DNA from: Pigmentiphaga humi
Lineage (GTDB): Bacteria > Pseudomonadota > Gammaproteobacteria > Burkholderiales > Burkholderiaceae_B
Assembly: GCF_900606115.1 (NCBI RefSeq)
Contig: NZ_UWPJ01000029.1
Span: 1-64,000, forward strand
Direction of reading: 5' to 3'
Length of the DNA: 64,000 nt
Both the position numbers and the translations under genes were made by a program. Below are positions 8,833 to 17,584 of the stretch, piece after piece (position 1 is the stretch's first letter; each line of letters starts with the position of its first letter). Under the pieces are notes generated by a model, which saw only the letters and a list, made by a program, of their open reading frames with translations, made no database searches and was not told where the DNA came from.

Positions 8833-9813
8833 TTACTCGGTTTGCGTGTAATTGATCAGGGCCAAATTTTCCTTCCAGCGCGCGATCTCATCGGCGATGA
8901 AGGCGTCCATCTCTGAAGGCGAAGTGGCTTTCGCGGCATCCATCCCTTGACTCTTGAAGGCAGCTTGGACCGCCGGGCTCTTCAGCGCGACGAGCAGACT
9001 GCGATTCAGGCGGGCGACGATGGCCGGCGGCATGTCGCGAGGTCCCATGAGGCCGAACCAGGACGCGCTCTGGAGCTTGGGGAAGCCTGCTTCCGTGGTC
9101 GTCGGCGCATCGGGATAGGCAAACCATCTCGCGCTGCCGGTCGTGGCGAGAACGCTCAGCTTTCCTTCCGTGACGTAAGGTTTGATGGCCAGACCTTCGA
9201 AGATGAGGTCCACGTGCCCGGCAACCAGGTCATTCACCGCCGGCGCAGTGCCCTTGAAAGGCACGTGGACGATATCGATGCCGGCCATGGCCTTGAGCAT
9301 CTCGCCCATCAGATGCGATCCGCTTCCCGGCCCGGCGCTTGCGAAGTTGAGCTTGCCTGGGTTGCGCTTGGCATAGTCGATGAGTTCGGCCATCGTCTTG
9401 ATCGGCAAGGTGGAGCGGACAGCCAGGGCGAGCGGACCGATCGCCGCTACGCCGACGGCGGTGAAATCGCGGACGGGATCGTAGGGCAGTTTGGGGTAGA
9501 GCGCCGGCGCGACGCCGTGTGTATTGGAGATTGCCAGCACGAGCGTGTATCCGTCGGGAGGAGCCAGGCGCACGGCTTCGGTGCCGATGCGGCCCGTGGC
9601 GCCGGGTTTGTTTTCGACGACGATGGTCTGGCCGAGGTCTTCGCGCATGCCTTCGGCCACCGCTCGTGCCACGAAATCCGACGGACCGCCTGCTGGCCAG
9701 GGAACGACCAGCTTGATCGGCCTGGTCGGGTAGCTCTGCGCCAGGCCGGCCGCCGGTGTTGCGAATGCGGCACCCAAGGCCGCAGAGCAGAGGAGCTTGT
9801 GTAGAAAGTTCAT
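8833..9813 (-). CDS. Bug-type tripartite tricarboxylate transporter receptor
   Basis: A 326-residue periplasmic solute-binding protein of the TctC/Bug family. It has a Sec signal peptide ending near AGLAQ, then the family opening YPTRPIKLVVPWPAGGPSDF, the loop VENKPGATGRIGTEAV and DGYTLVLA, which form the carboxylate-binding site. The ATG at 9813 has a GGAG Shine-Dalgarno; a TTG four codons earlier is less likely. It is the last gene of the catabolic run that starts at the IclR regulator, and probably captures that pathway's carboxylated substrate. No TctA/TctB membrane genes are nearby. Confidence 0.9.
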   Translation of the reverse strand: MNFLHKLLCSAALGAAFATPAAGLAQSYPTRPIKLVVPWPAGGPSDFVARAVAEGMREDLGQTIVVENKPGATGRIGTEAVRLAPPDGYTLVLAISNTHGVAPALYPKLPYDPVRDFTAVGVAAIGPLALAVRSTLPIKTMAELIDYAKRNPGKLNFASAGPGSGSHLMGEMLKAMAGIDIVHVPFKGTAPAVNDLVAGHVDLIFEGLAIKPYVTEGKLSVLATTGSARWFAYPDAPTTTEAGFPKLQSASWFGLMGPRDMPPAIVARLNRSLLVALKSPAVQAAFKSQGMDAAKATSPSEMDAFIADEIARWKENLALINYTQTE

Positions 9814-9901
9814 CTTGGTCTCCAAGAGAGTTTTTGTATGTGGATGAAATCCTGGAATTCGTCCAGGGCATGGCAGCCATGCTCGATGCGTGGCTGCAGG
9901 T

Positions 9902-10927
9902 TCATCGGCCTTGTGTTTTCAAATAGGCATCGAGACGAGGGTAGACACGGCGTACGTTGCCTTCGAAGATGTTGCGGCGGTCTTCATCGCTCAGCGCGGC
10001 GCAGGCGTCGATGTAGCGCTTCGTATCGTCGAAATACTCGCCGGTCGACGGGTCCCTGCCGCGTACTGCGCCGATCATTTCAGAGCCGAACAGCACGTTG
10101 CTCGAAGGGATGACCTTGGTCAGCAATTCGACTCCAGGCTGGTGGTATACGCAGGAGTCGAAATAGACGTTTTCTAGGAGGCCTTCGAGAGGCCGGTTGG
10201 CCGCCTCCAGCGACATGCCCCGGTAGCGGCCCCAGTGATAGGGCACGGCTCCGCCGCCATGGGGGATGACGAAGCGCAGCGTGGGAAAATCCTTGAAGAG
10301 ATCGCCCTGTACCAACTGCATGAAGACGGAGGTGTCCGCATTCAGATAATGCGCACCGGTTCCATGGAAGCAGGGATTGCATGACGCGGCGACATGAATC
10401 ATCGCCGGCACGTCGAGTTCGCACAGCGCTTCGTAGAGCGGATACCAGTCGCGGTCCGTCATGGGCTTGCCCGTCCAATAGCCTCCGCTGGGGTCCGGGT
10501 TCAGATTGCAGCCGACAAACCCCATCTGCTCGACGCAACGGCGCAGCTCGGGAATCGAGTGCTTCGGCGGAGCATGCCGCGATTGGGGCAACTGGCACAC
10601 CGGCGCGAAGTGATGGGGATAGAGATCGCAGACGCGGCGCACGAGATCGTTCGAGATCTCCGCCCATTCGAGGCTGGTGCGTTCATTGCCGAGGTGGTGG
10701 CTCATGAGGCCTGCAATGGGCGAGAACAGGGTCAGATCGCAGCCGCGTTCCCGCTGCAGCTTCAATTGCCCGTTGCCGACGGCTTCGAGGATGGCGTCGT
10801 CGGATATCCGGGCGCCATCGCGCCGCGGCGCGATGGCCGGATCGTGCGCAGAGGCTATCTGCCTGGCGCGCCAGTCCCGGATGGATTGGGGGACGGTCGT
10901 GAAATGGCCGTGGCAATCGATGATCAT
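9902..10927 (-). CDS. Amidohydrolase-2 family protein, 4-oxalomesaconate hydratase (LigJ)-like
   Basis: LigJ adds water to 4-oxalomesaconate in the protocatechuate 4,5-cleavage and gallate pathways. The product is 341 residues, equal to typical LigJ, and opens MIIDCHGHFTT with the metal-binding CHGH. Later family signatures are CNLNPDPSGGYW, DVPAMIHVAASCNP, VIPHGGGAVPYHWGR and LLENVYFDSCVYHQPG, the last of which matches LigJ-type enzymes better than other decarboxylases of the family. The adjacent LigI-like gene supports the same chemistry. The exact substrate remains inferred. Confidence 0.75.
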   Translation of the reverse strand: MIIDCHGHFTTVPQSIRDWRARQIASAHDPAIAPRRDGARISDDAILEAVGNGQLKLQRERGCDLTLFSPIAGLMSHHLGNERTSLEWAEISNDLVRRVCDLYPHHFAPVCQLPQSRHAPPKHSIPELRRCVEQMGFVGCNLNPDPSGGYWTGKPMTDRDWYPLYEALCELDVPAMIHVAASCNPCFHGTGAHYLNADTSVFMQLVQGDLFKDFPTLRFVIPHGGGAVPYHWGRYRGMSLEAANRPLEGLLENVYFDSCVYHQPGVELLTKVIPSSNVLFGSEMIGAVRGRDPSTGEYFDDTKRYIDACAALSDEDRRNIFEGNVRRVYPRLDAYLKTQGR

Positions 10928-10946
10928 GCGGTTTTCTTCCGTTCAA

Positions 10947-11813
10947 TCAAAACTGGAACAAGTGCGCAGGGTTGTCGACCAGAATCCGGGTCAGTGCCGA
11001 GTCGTCGGGCACGCATCGATACAGAAACTCCACCAGGTCCGCTTCGTTCGGCGGCTGTTTGACGGAGACCGGGTGAGGCCAATCGCTGCCCCAAATGCAG
11101 CGGTTCGGCGCTGTTTCCACGAGACGCCTGGCTATCTTGGAAGCATCGTCCCAGGGAGGACCTGTTCTGGAAATCTTCTCGGGTAGCGACAGCATCACCC
11201 AGGTATTGCCTTCCGCAAGCATGTCCAGTACGCATCGCAGCGATGGATCCGCGTCGCCGGCTTCAGGGTCGGGACGTCCCATGTGGTCGATGATCAACGG
11301 GACGTCCAGGTGGCGAAACGGCGAGATGGTTTCCGCCAGGCCGTTCATTTCCGGCTGGAGTTTGACGTACCAGCCGAGTTCTTGCGCGCGGGCAAGAGCG
11401 CGCTCGATGTCTTTCGCTTCGAGCGATGAGCCCAGGCCTGCGCGCGTGAACCGTGCGCCGCGCACGCCCGCGTCGTGCAGCGTTGAAAGATAGCTGTCGG
11501 TCTGCTCTTTCAGCACGGCGGCATGGGCGCAGCCTCGATAGCCGGGTCCGGCCGCCGCCAGTCCGTCCAGGATGTTCTGGCAGTTGGCGCCGTAGGTAGT
11601 CGATTGGACGATGACGCCGCGCTCGAAGCCGAGCGTTGCATGCATGTGCAGCGCTCGGCCGGCGGTGGCCGTGGGCATCTGATAGGCCGAGCCTGGCGCA
11701 ACCGGATAACGGTCGGCGGGACCGAATACGTGGAACTGGCTGTCGCAGGCGTGCGGCGGGAGTTTGCGCGAGGGCGCGCGGGGATGGGGGTCGAACGAAA
11801 AGTAGTCGGGCAT
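10947..11813 (-). CDS. Amidohydrolase-2 (COG3618) lactonase, 2-pyrone-4,6-dicarboxylate hydrolase-like
   Basis: Probable TIM-barrel hydrolase related to LigI, which opens 2-pyrone-4,6-dicarboxylate to give the LigJ substrate. The 288-residue product has ACDSQFHVFGPADRYP near the N terminus, a middle VPLIIDHMGRPDPEAG and the acidic strand NRCIWGSDWPHPV whose Asp is the general base in LigI. The first His of the usual HxH pair reads Gln here. The ATG at 11813 is chosen because upstream codons add only an Arg-rich extension. It lies 19 bases before the LigJ-like gene, with which it is probably translated from one mRNA. Confidence 0.7.
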   Translation of the reverse strand: MPDYFSFDPHPRAPSRKLPPHACDSQFHVFGPADRYPVAPGSAYQMPTATAGRALHMHATLGFERGVIVQSTTYGANCQNILDGLAAAGPGYRGCAHAAVLKEQTDSYLSTLHDAGVRGARFTRAGLGSSLEAKDIERALARAQELGWYVKLQPEMNGLAETISPFRHLDVPLIIDHMGRPDPEAGDADPSLRCVLDMLAEGNTWVMLSLPEKISRTGPPWDDASKIARRLVETAPNRCIWGSDWPHPVSVKQPPNEADLVEFLYRCVPDDSALTRILVDNPAHLFQF

Positions 11814-11842
11814 GAATGGGAATCCTGAAAATCCGATGCGCA

Positions 11843-12229
11843 TCAGCAGGGCAGCACGGCGGTGACGTCGCACTGAACGAGCGACGGCCCTTCTGCCAGG
11901 AGCGGCAGCGCGTGGCGGGCGGGACGATCGTCGTGATGGGGAAACAGCCTGGTCCACTCGTCGTTGACCGGTTTGCGCTGACCCGGATCACGCAGCCAGA
12001 CCGTCATCTTGACGATGTCGTCGGGCGTGCCTCCCGCCGTCTCGACCAGCGCGCGCACATGGGCGAACATGTTTGCGCATTGCGCCTCGATCGTGGCGGG
12101 CATTTCGCCTGTCTGCGGGTCGGTCCCAAGAATCACCCCCGACATCAACAAGCCGTTCACGATGCAGGCATTGGGAATCGGATTCCTGTGTCTGGAGTCA
12201 GGAAGATAGATGCTGACGCGACGTGTCAT
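11843..12229 (-). CDS. RidA/YjgF family protein
   Basis: A 128-residue member of the Rid family. Archetypal RidA hydrolyses reactive enamines/imines to keto acids, but many cluster-encoded paralogues act on pathway-specific intermediates. The trimer-forming core is visible in NACIVNGLLMSGVILGTDPQTGEMP, TIEAQCANMFAHVRALVETAGG and DDIVKMTVWLRDPGQR. I could not identify with confidence the Arg that binds the carboxylate in deaminating members. The ATG at 12229 has a GGAG six bases upstream; an in-frame ATG six codons earlier would overlap the hydratase gene. Confidence 0.85.
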   Translation of the reverse strand: MTRRVSIYLPDSRHRNPIPNACIVNGLLMSGVILGTDPQTGEMPATIEAQCANMFAHVRALVETAGGTPDDIVKMTVWLRDPGQRKPVNDEWTRLFPHHDDRPARHALPLLAEGPSLVQCDVTAVLPC

Positions 12230-12246
12230 GGATGCTCCATCCTTCA

Positions 12247-13050
12247 TCAAGCGAAGCGGCAGGAGACCGAGCCGCACGGCCCGTAGTCGGCATGAATTAC
12301 GTCCCCCTTGGCGATGTCGATGGGACGCGTGAAAGAGCCCGCCAGCACGATCTCGCCGGCGGCAAGGCTTTCGCCGTATTGCGCCAGCCGGTTGGCCAGC
12401 CAGGCCACGCCAAGCGCCGGATGCCCGAGGACGCCCGCTGCGACGCCGGTTTCGCTGATGCGGCCGTTGCAGAACAGCAGCGCGGCTATCCAACGCAGAT
12501 CGACTTCGTGCGGGCGGAACGGCCGCGCGCCCAGAACGAGCGCGGCGTTGGCGGCGTTGTCGGAGATCGTGTCCATGACTTTTCGTCCCGCTCCGGTGAC
12601 CGGATCCGTGCGGTACAGCCGCGCATCGAGAATCTCGAGGGCGGGAACGACGTAGCGCGTGGCATCGAGCGCGTCGAACAGGGTGCAGTTCGGCCCGGAC
12701 AGCGGCCTGTCCAGGATGAAGGCCAGCTCCACTTCCAGACGCGGCTGCCGGAAGCGCGACGTATCGATAGAAGCGCCGTCGTGCTCCAGCATATCGTCGA
12801 GCAGGACGCCGTAGTCGGGTTCATCGATGCCGACCGCGTCCTGCATGGCCTTGGACGTCAGGCCGATCTTGTGGCCGATGACCGTGCGGCCATTGGCTCG
12901 CTTGATTCGCATCCATTCGCCCTGGATGGCATATGCGTCGTCTATCGTGATGCCGGGGTGGCTGTGCGAGAAAATGCCGATGGGCTCGCGGTTTCGCTCG
13001 GCCGTATCGAGCGCTTGCGCAAAGCTGCGTAGGGTATCCCGATCGAGCAT
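12247..13050 (-). CDS. hpaH: 2-oxo-hept-4-ene-1,7-dioate hydratase
   Basis: Hydrates the dienoate intermediate of homoprotocatechuate meta-cleavage to 4-hydroxy-2-oxoheptanedioate, the substrate of HpaI. The 267-residue product equals the E. coli HpaH length and matches it along its whole sequence, including [17 protein letters not shown]-like [38 protein letters not shown] and [21 protein letters not shown]. Glu and Asp metal ligands of the FAH/MhpD fold are present. The FAH-family gene ends five bases upstream, and hpaI lies 2 kb away on the other strand. Confidence 0.88.
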   Translation of the reverse strand: MLDRDTLRSFAQALDTAERNREPIGIFSHSHPGITIDDAYAIQGEWMRIKRANGRTVIGHKIGLTSKAMQDAVGIDEPDYGVLLDDMLEHDGASIDTSRFRQPRLEVELAFILDRPLSGPNCTLFDALDATRYVVPALEILDARLYRTDPVTGAGRKVMDTISDNAANAALVLGARPFRPHEVDLRWIAALLFCNGRISETGVAAGVLGHPALGVAWLANRLAQYGESLAAGEIVLAGSFTRPIDIAKGDVIHADYGPCGSVSCRFA

Positions 13051-13054
13051 GGCG

Positions 13055-13915
13055 TCAGGCCTCGTCTGCAACGTGGTTGCGCAGCGTGCCGAGGGCGGGC
13101 GACTCCACCTCCACCACATCGCCCGGCTTCAGGAAGCGGGGAGGCGTCATGTTCCAACCGGTGCCGGTAGGGGTTCCGGTCAGGATCAGATCGCCAGGCT
13201 GAAGCGTCGCGAACGTACTCAGATAGTGGATCAGCATGTCGAACGGGAACATCATGCGGGCGGTGGTTTCCTGCTGCCTTGTTTCGCCGTTCACCCGCGT
13301 GACGATCGTGTGCTCGGCACGCGGGTCGCATTCGTCAGCCGTTACGATCCACGGACCGATGCTTCCCGAGGCATCGAAGTTCTTTCCCTGGGTGACGTTG
13401 AACTTGCCGTGCTTGAGCCAATCGCGCACGGAACCCTCGTTGGCGAGCGTCATGCCGGCGATATGCTCGAAGGCGCGTTCACGCGGAATGTGCCGTCCGG
13501 CCTTGCCGATCACCAGGACCAATTCGCCTTCATAGTCCAGTTGCTCGGAGACGCGGGGCCGGATGAGCGCTTCTCGATGGCCGACGAACGACCCGACGTT
13601 CCTCACGAACAGACTGGGATACTTGGGAAGTTCCGAGTGGTCGCGGTATTCCGCGTTGCGGTCCTGGTAATTGACGCCGATGCACCAGATCTTTTCCGGT
13701 GCGGTAAGCGGCGGCAGCAGGCGCACACCGTCGAGCGCATGGCGCGCCGCACCCGGTTCGGCGATGCTGCCGCGTACGGCGGCAAGCGGATCGTGCGACC
13801 GGAGCAGCGCGTCCAAGGTGGAGATGCCGCGCAGTTCGACGATCGAGCCATCGTGCAGTACGCCGATTCTTGGATGCGCGTCGCCGTCGTTCAAGTCAAA
13901 ACGAATCAGTTTCAT
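13055..13915 (-). CDS. Fumarylacetoacetate hydrolase (FAH) family protein
   Basis: A 286-residue member of the FAH superfamily, which cleaves C-C bonds of, decarboxylates or isomerises 2-oxo acids with Mg. An N-terminal segment (MKLIRFDLNDGD) precedes the catalytic domain. That domain has KIWCIGVNYQDR, the metal-site YEGELVLVIGKAGR, GSIGPWIVTADE and ILTGTPTGTGWNM. In the Hpa pathway this position would suit a 2-hydroxyhepta-diene-dioate isomerase/decarboxylase (HpaG-like), but E. coli HpaG is a two-domain fusion and this protein is not. It precedes hpaH by four bases and is clearly co-transcribed with it. Confidence 0.85.
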   Translation of the reverse strand: MKLIRFDLNDGDAHPRIGVLHDGSIVELRGISTLDALLRSHDPLAAVRGSIAEPGAARHALDGVRLLPPLTAPEKIWCIGVNYQDRNAEYRDHSELPKYPSLFVRNVGSFVGHREALIRPRVSEQLDYEGELVLVIGKAGRHIPRERAFEHIAGMTLANEGSVRDWLKHGKFNVTQGKNFDASGSIGPWIVTADECDPRAEHTIVTRVNGETRQQETTARMMFPFDMLIHYLSTFATLQPGDLILTGTPTGTGWNMTPPRFLKPGDVVEVESPALGTLRNHVADEA

Positions 13916-14166
13916 TGATTTTTCCGAGCCTACGAAAAAGTTCTCCGGCAGGAGCCGGCCGGTGCCGGCCATGCCCGAGAATTGCCTGTCGGTTGCCGTC
14001 ACCATGCGCGGAGCGGAGATCGCGCGGCGTTCGACGATTCGGCTGTAGCGATACGTGTGCCGTGCCGACGAGGGCCATCGTTCCACAGGCTGCGCGGGGC
14101 TGCTATCGGAGCTTCTCAAGAAGTTCCGTACAGTGGACTTTTCTGGGAGCTTGGGAAACCGCGCTT

Positions 14167-15015
14167 TCAGGAGGCGGGCCGTCTGGCGCGCTCCATCTCG
14201 GCAAGGCGTTGGGTGATCAAGGCCGCCTTCTGGCGCATGGCGTCTATGACTTGCGGCAGCTTCGGCTCTTTGAGGCGCTCGGCCATGGCTGCGACGGACA
14301 GCGCGGCAATGACATTGCCGTTCGTGTCCGTTACGGGGACAGCAACCGCTCGCGTGCCGCGCAGCACGCCCACTTCGGAATAGGCGTAGCCGTTGCTGCG
14401 AGCGGCGCGTACGCGGGTACGGATCGCCTCCATCGATGGGCCGTCCGGGGGCAGGCGGGCAGCGTTTACGTCGCAGATATGGCCGGCTTCGTCGGGGGGC
14501 AGCGACGCAAGCAGCATGACGCCCGCGACGCCGACGCCCAGGGGGCGCCGGGCGCCTACCTCGATCGCCAGCACTTTGATCGGATAGGAACCCGTTTTTC
14601 TGTCGATTCCCACGGAATCCAGCCCGACCCGGATGGAAAGAAAGGCCGTGTCGCCCAGTTCGTTCGCCAATGCCTCGATGTAATGCTCGGCCGCCGCGCG
14701 CACGGGAAACTGCGCCGGTCGGCTCATCCCAAGCAAGCTGATCTCCGGGCCCAGCCGATAGCGCCGTGTCGACGCATCTTGTTCCCCTACGCTTTCGGCG
14801 ATGAGGGTCTGAAGAATCCTGTGGACGGTCGGCCGGCTCATGCCGGATTGCGCGACGATATCCGTGATTCTCATTCCGTGTTCGCCGCCCAGAGCGAGAA
14901 TGCGCAGCAGATGGACCGCCCGGGAGATTGCGCGGACGCCGCTGGCGTCGTCCTCCCGGGATGCTGTTCTCTTCGCACCCGAGCCGGCCTTCGGCGCCGA
15001 TCGTTTCGCTTGCAT
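14167..15015 (-). CDS. IclR-family transcriptional regulator
   Basis: A 282-residue repressor/activator with a basic N-terminal tail, a winged helix-turn-helix (AVHLLRILALGGEHGMRITDIVAQSGMSRPTVHRIL, residues about 43-80) and a C-terminal GAF-like effector domain with YPIKVLAIEVGARRPLGVGVAGV and AVAVPVTDTNGNVIAALSV. IclR regulators typically govern aromatic acid catabolism. It is divergent from hpaI and sits upstream of the FAH/hpaH genes, so it probably controls both. The ATG at 15015 gives a normal family length. Confidence 0.9.
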   Translation of the reverse strand: MQAKRSAPKAGSGAKRTASREDDASGVRAISRAVHLLRILALGGEHGMRITDIVAQSGMSRPTVHRILQTLIAESVGEQDASTRRYRLGPEISLLGMSRPAQFPVRAAAEHYIEALANELGDTAFLSIRVGLDSVGIDRKTGSYPIKVLAIEVGARRPLGVGVAGVMLLASLPPDEAGHICDVNAARLPPDGPSMEAIRTRVRAARSNGYAYSEVGVLRGTRAVAVPVTDTNGNVIAALSVAAMAERLKEPKLPQVIDAMRQKAALITQRLAEMERARRPAS

Positions 15016-15081
15016 ATCGTGGTTCTTATTGTGCGGACGTCTTCCTGGATCCAAGCCGCTGATCCACGATGAGTCGATGGT

Positions 15082-15101
15082 TGGAAAGAGAGAATATTCC
15101 A
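15082..15101. promoter_or_regulatory. Candidate IclR operator between the regulator and hpaI
   Basis: TGGAA (15082-15086) and TTCCA (15097-15101) form an inverted repeat with a 10-base spacer in the divergent intergenic region. Spacing and position fit an IclR-type dimer site; there is no direct proof. Confidence 0.35.
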
Positions 15102-15194
15102 TGTGACGGACTTTTTGTGAACCGGAAGATGGCCCGCGGCCGTGCCCGGCCGGACAATGCATGGACTTTCAATCTGACTTCTCCCGTCGACGCC

Positions 15195-16001
15195 ATGACT
15201 CTTCCGGACAACTCTTTCAAGCGGGCGCTGCAGCGCGGCGCGCCGCAATTCGGATGCTGGGCGGCATTCGCCGATTCCTATGTCACGGAGGCGCTTGCGA
15301 GCATCGGTTTCGACTGGCTGCTCATCGACAATGAACATGCGCCGAATGACCTGCGCAGCACGTTGTCGCAGCTGCAGGCCGTGGCGCCGTACCGCTCGCA
15401 CCCTGTCGTGAGGCCGGCGCGCAGCGATACGGCGGCCATCAAGCAGATGCTGGACATCGGCGTTCAGACATTGCTGCTGCCAATGATCGATACGGCTGAT
15501 CAGGCGCGTGACGCTGTCCTGGCGACTCGCTATCCCCCCCGGGGCGTGCGCGGGGTCGGCGCCGCACTGGCCCGGGCGTCGCGCTGGAACGGCGTGACGG
15601 ATTACCTTGGAAAGGCAAGCGACGAAATCTGCGTGCTGGTGCAGGTGGAGACGGTCACCGGTCTGGGCAACGTGGACGCCATCGCCGAGGTGGAAGGCAT
15701 AGACGGGGTGTTCTTCGGGCCGGCCGATTTGAGCGCATCGCTCGGCCTGCTCGGCCAGCCTGGTGCGGACAGCGTTCGCGCCGAGATTCGCCGGGGTATC
15801 GAGAGCGTTGCGCGTGCCGGTAAATCGTCGGGCGTGCTCGCTACGGATGAGCGCGCGGCGCGGGAGTATCTGGCGGCTGGCGCCTCGTTCGTGGCGGTCG
15901 GTACCGACGTAGCCTTGCTGGGGGCGGCGGCGAGGCAGCTATTGGCCGCCTATCGAAACGGTGCGGCGGATGCCGTCTCCGCGAAGCCCGGTGGATATTG
16001 A
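15195..16001 (+). CDS. hpaI: HpcH/HpaI aldolase, 4-hydroxy-2-oxoheptanedioate aldolase
   Basis: Class II pyruvate aldolase that splits 4-hydroxy-2-oxoheptane-1,7-dioate to pyruvate and succinate semialdehyde. The 268-residue product has the base-bearing WLLIDNEHAPND, the substrate Arg segment RYPPRGVRGVGAALARAS, the metal Glu in VQVETVTGL and the metal Asp in GVFFGPADLSASLG. HpaI enzymes also accept related 4-hydroxy-2-oxo acids, so the true substrate may differ. Starts at 15129 or earlier are possible; 15195 fits the family length. It is divergent from the IclR regulator. Confidence 0.85.
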   Translation: MTLPDNSFKRALQRGAPQFGCWAAFADSYVTEALASIGFDWLLIDNEHAPNDLRSTLSQLQAVAPYRSHPVVRPARSDTAAIKQMLDIGVQTLLLPMIDTADQARDAVLATRYPPRGVRGVGAALARASRWNGVTDYLGKASDEICVLVQVETVTGLGNVDAIAEVEGIDGVFFGPADLSASLGLLGQPGADSVRAEIRRGIESVARAGKSSGVLATDERAAREYLAAGASFVAVGTDVALLGAAARQLLAAYRNGAADAVSAKPGGY

Positions 16002-16022
16002 TCCGTTTTTTTCCGGGTCTTC

Positions 16023-17114
16023 TCAACGATCGGCGGCTGTGGCGGCCAGCTCCCGCGCCAGCAGCCGCTGCTTGCGGTCCACACCCCAGCGGTATCCCGA
16101 CAGCGCGCCGTCGCTGCGGATCACCCGATGGCAGGGGATGGCGACCGCCAGCAGGTTGGCCGCGCAGGCGCCGGCCACCGCGCGCACGGCCTTGGGCAGG
16201 CCGATGCGGGCGGCGATGTCGGCGTAGGTGGCGGTGGTGCCTGGCGGGATCTCTCGCAGCGCCTGCCAGACGCGTTCCTGGAAAGCGGTCCCGCGCACGT
16301 CCAGCGGCAGGTCCAGGCCGATGGCGGGCGTCTCGACCAGGCCGACCACCTGCGCCACGATTGCTTCGAAATCCGGGTCGCCCCCGACCAGGTCCGCCTG
16401 GGGAAATTGGTCCTGCAGCTGGCGCAGCAAGGTCTCGGGGTCGTCGCCCAGCAGGATGGCGCACAGGCCCCGCTCGCTTTGCGCGACCAGGATGGCACCC
16501 AGCGAGCATTGGCCCAGCGCGAAGCGTATGCGGGCGTTGGCGCCGCCGGCGCGGTAGTCCGCGGGACGCATGCCGAGCATCCGGTCGGCATGCGCGTAGA
16601 AGCGGCTGCTGGCGTTGAAGCCCGCCTCGTAGATGGCCGCTGTGACCGGCGCGCCGTCGCGCAGGCGGCTGCGCAGCGCGTGCGCCCGGTGGGCGGCGGC
16701 ATAGGCGCGCGGCGTGAGCCCCGTCGCGGCCTTGAAGATGCGATGGAAATGGTAGGCGCTCAGGCCGGCCCGGTGAGCCAATTCGTCGAGCGCCGGTACC
16801 GTGGCTGCCGTTTCGATGAGCCGGCAGCAATCGGCCACCAGTTCGGCGTGGCGGGCGGCGACGGCGCCGCGGGAAGCCGTGCGCCGGCTGGGACGGTAGC
16901 CCGCCGCCTCGGCCGCGGCCGGCGTATCGAAAAACTCGACGTTCTCCGGCCGGGGCAGCCGGGTCGGGCTGCTGGGATGGCAGTAGACGCCGGTGGTGCG
17001 CACGGCATAGACGAAACGGCCGTCGGCGGCCGGGTCGCGCGCCATGACGGCCGTCCAGCGGGGATCGTCGGCGGCATGGCGGGCGCGGGGTTTGGTAGAG
17101 GGCATGATCATCAT
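16023..17114 (-). CDS. ada: Ada-like bifunctional methylation-response protein/O6-alkylguanine transferase with degraded zinc site
   Basis: About 363 residues in the order Ada zinc domain, AraC-type HTH (LDELAHRAGLSAYHFHRIFK and AIYEAGFNASSRFYAHADRM), then the O6-methylguanine-DNA methyltransferase domain with an intact acceptor in AIPCHRVIRSDGALSGYRWG. The zinc domain is unusual. The retained first Cys is in GVYCHPSS, but the second Cys position reads Ser, and the C-x-x-C that should follow reads Ser and Thr in GYRPSRRTAS. Zinc coordination as in E. coli Ada looks impossible. Repair of O6-alkylguanine should remain. It is convergent with hpaI; several nearby Met codons make the exact start uncertain. 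Confidence 0.85.
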   Translation of the reverse strand: MMIMPSTKPRARHAADDPRWTAVMARDPAADGRFVYAVRTTGVYCHPSSPTRLPRPENVEFFDTPAAAEAAGYRPSRRTASRGAVAARHAELVADCCRLIETAATVPALDELAHRAGLSAYHFHRIFKAATGLTPRAYAAAHRAHALRSRLRDGAPVTAAIYEAGFNASSRFYAHADRMLGMRPADYRAGGANARIRFALGQCSLGAILVAQSERGLCAILLGDDPETLLRQLQDQFPQADLVGGDPDFEAIVAQVVGLVETPAIGLDLPLDVRGTAFQERVWQALREIPPGTTATYADIAARIGLPKAVRAVAGACAANLLAVAIPCHRVIRSDGALSGYRWGVDRKQRLLARELAATAADR

Positions 17115-17212
17115 CGTCCGGGACAACGGCAGGTAGCGGTCAGGCCTATGCTAGGCGCGGCCGCCCGGCGGCGCATCCCGGAGCTTGCGGCCAAATTCCG
17201 CCGCTGCCGCGC

Positions 17213-17584
17213 CTACCTGGGCTGCGACCGGCCGGCGGGCCAGGCGGTGGCGAGGATCAGGGTAATGCCCCAGCCCAGCAGGATGCCCACCGCGTCGGCG
17301 GCGATGTCGGTCCAGTCGGCCGAGCGGTAGCGCGTGAACGATTGCAGGATCTCGATCAGCGCGCCATAGCCCAGCAGCCCCAGCAGATAGGGCCACGCGC
17401 GGCCCGGATAGGCAAAGCGCACCAGCACGGTCAGAACCGAGAAGGCGAGCAGGTGATTGGTCTTGTCCCAGCCGGTGGTGGGCAGGGGAACGGAGGTGGA
17501 CGCCAGCGATAGCGCCAGGGTGCCCAGCAGCGCGGCCCAGAACAGCAGTTTCCAGCCGTCGGAGGCGGTCAGTCGAAGTTTCAT
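17213..17584 (-). CDS. VanZ-like family membrane protein
   Basis: A 123-residue inner-membrane protein with four predicted helices (about residues 13-30, 42-58, 62-80 and 92-113). It has the VanZ-family arrangement DKTNHLLAFSVLTVL and EILQSFTRYRSADWTDIAADAVG, where the conserved Asp/Arg cluster lies between helices. VanZ contributes to teicoplanin resistance in Gram-positives; the function of the proteobacterial members is unknown. It stands alone between ada and iscS. Confidence 0.8.
   Translation of the reverse strand: MKLRLTASDGWKLLFWAALLGTLALSLASTSVPLPTTGWDKTNHLLAFSVLTVLVRFAYPGRAWPYLLGLLGYGALIEILQSFTRYRSADWTDIAADAVGILLGWGITLILATAWPAGRSQPR

Noticed and set aside
15987-16016. Rho-independent terminator of hpaI before the T-run near 16005
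   Set aside because: The T-run is clear but the stem ahead of it is only four to five pairs with imperfect placement, too weak to list.
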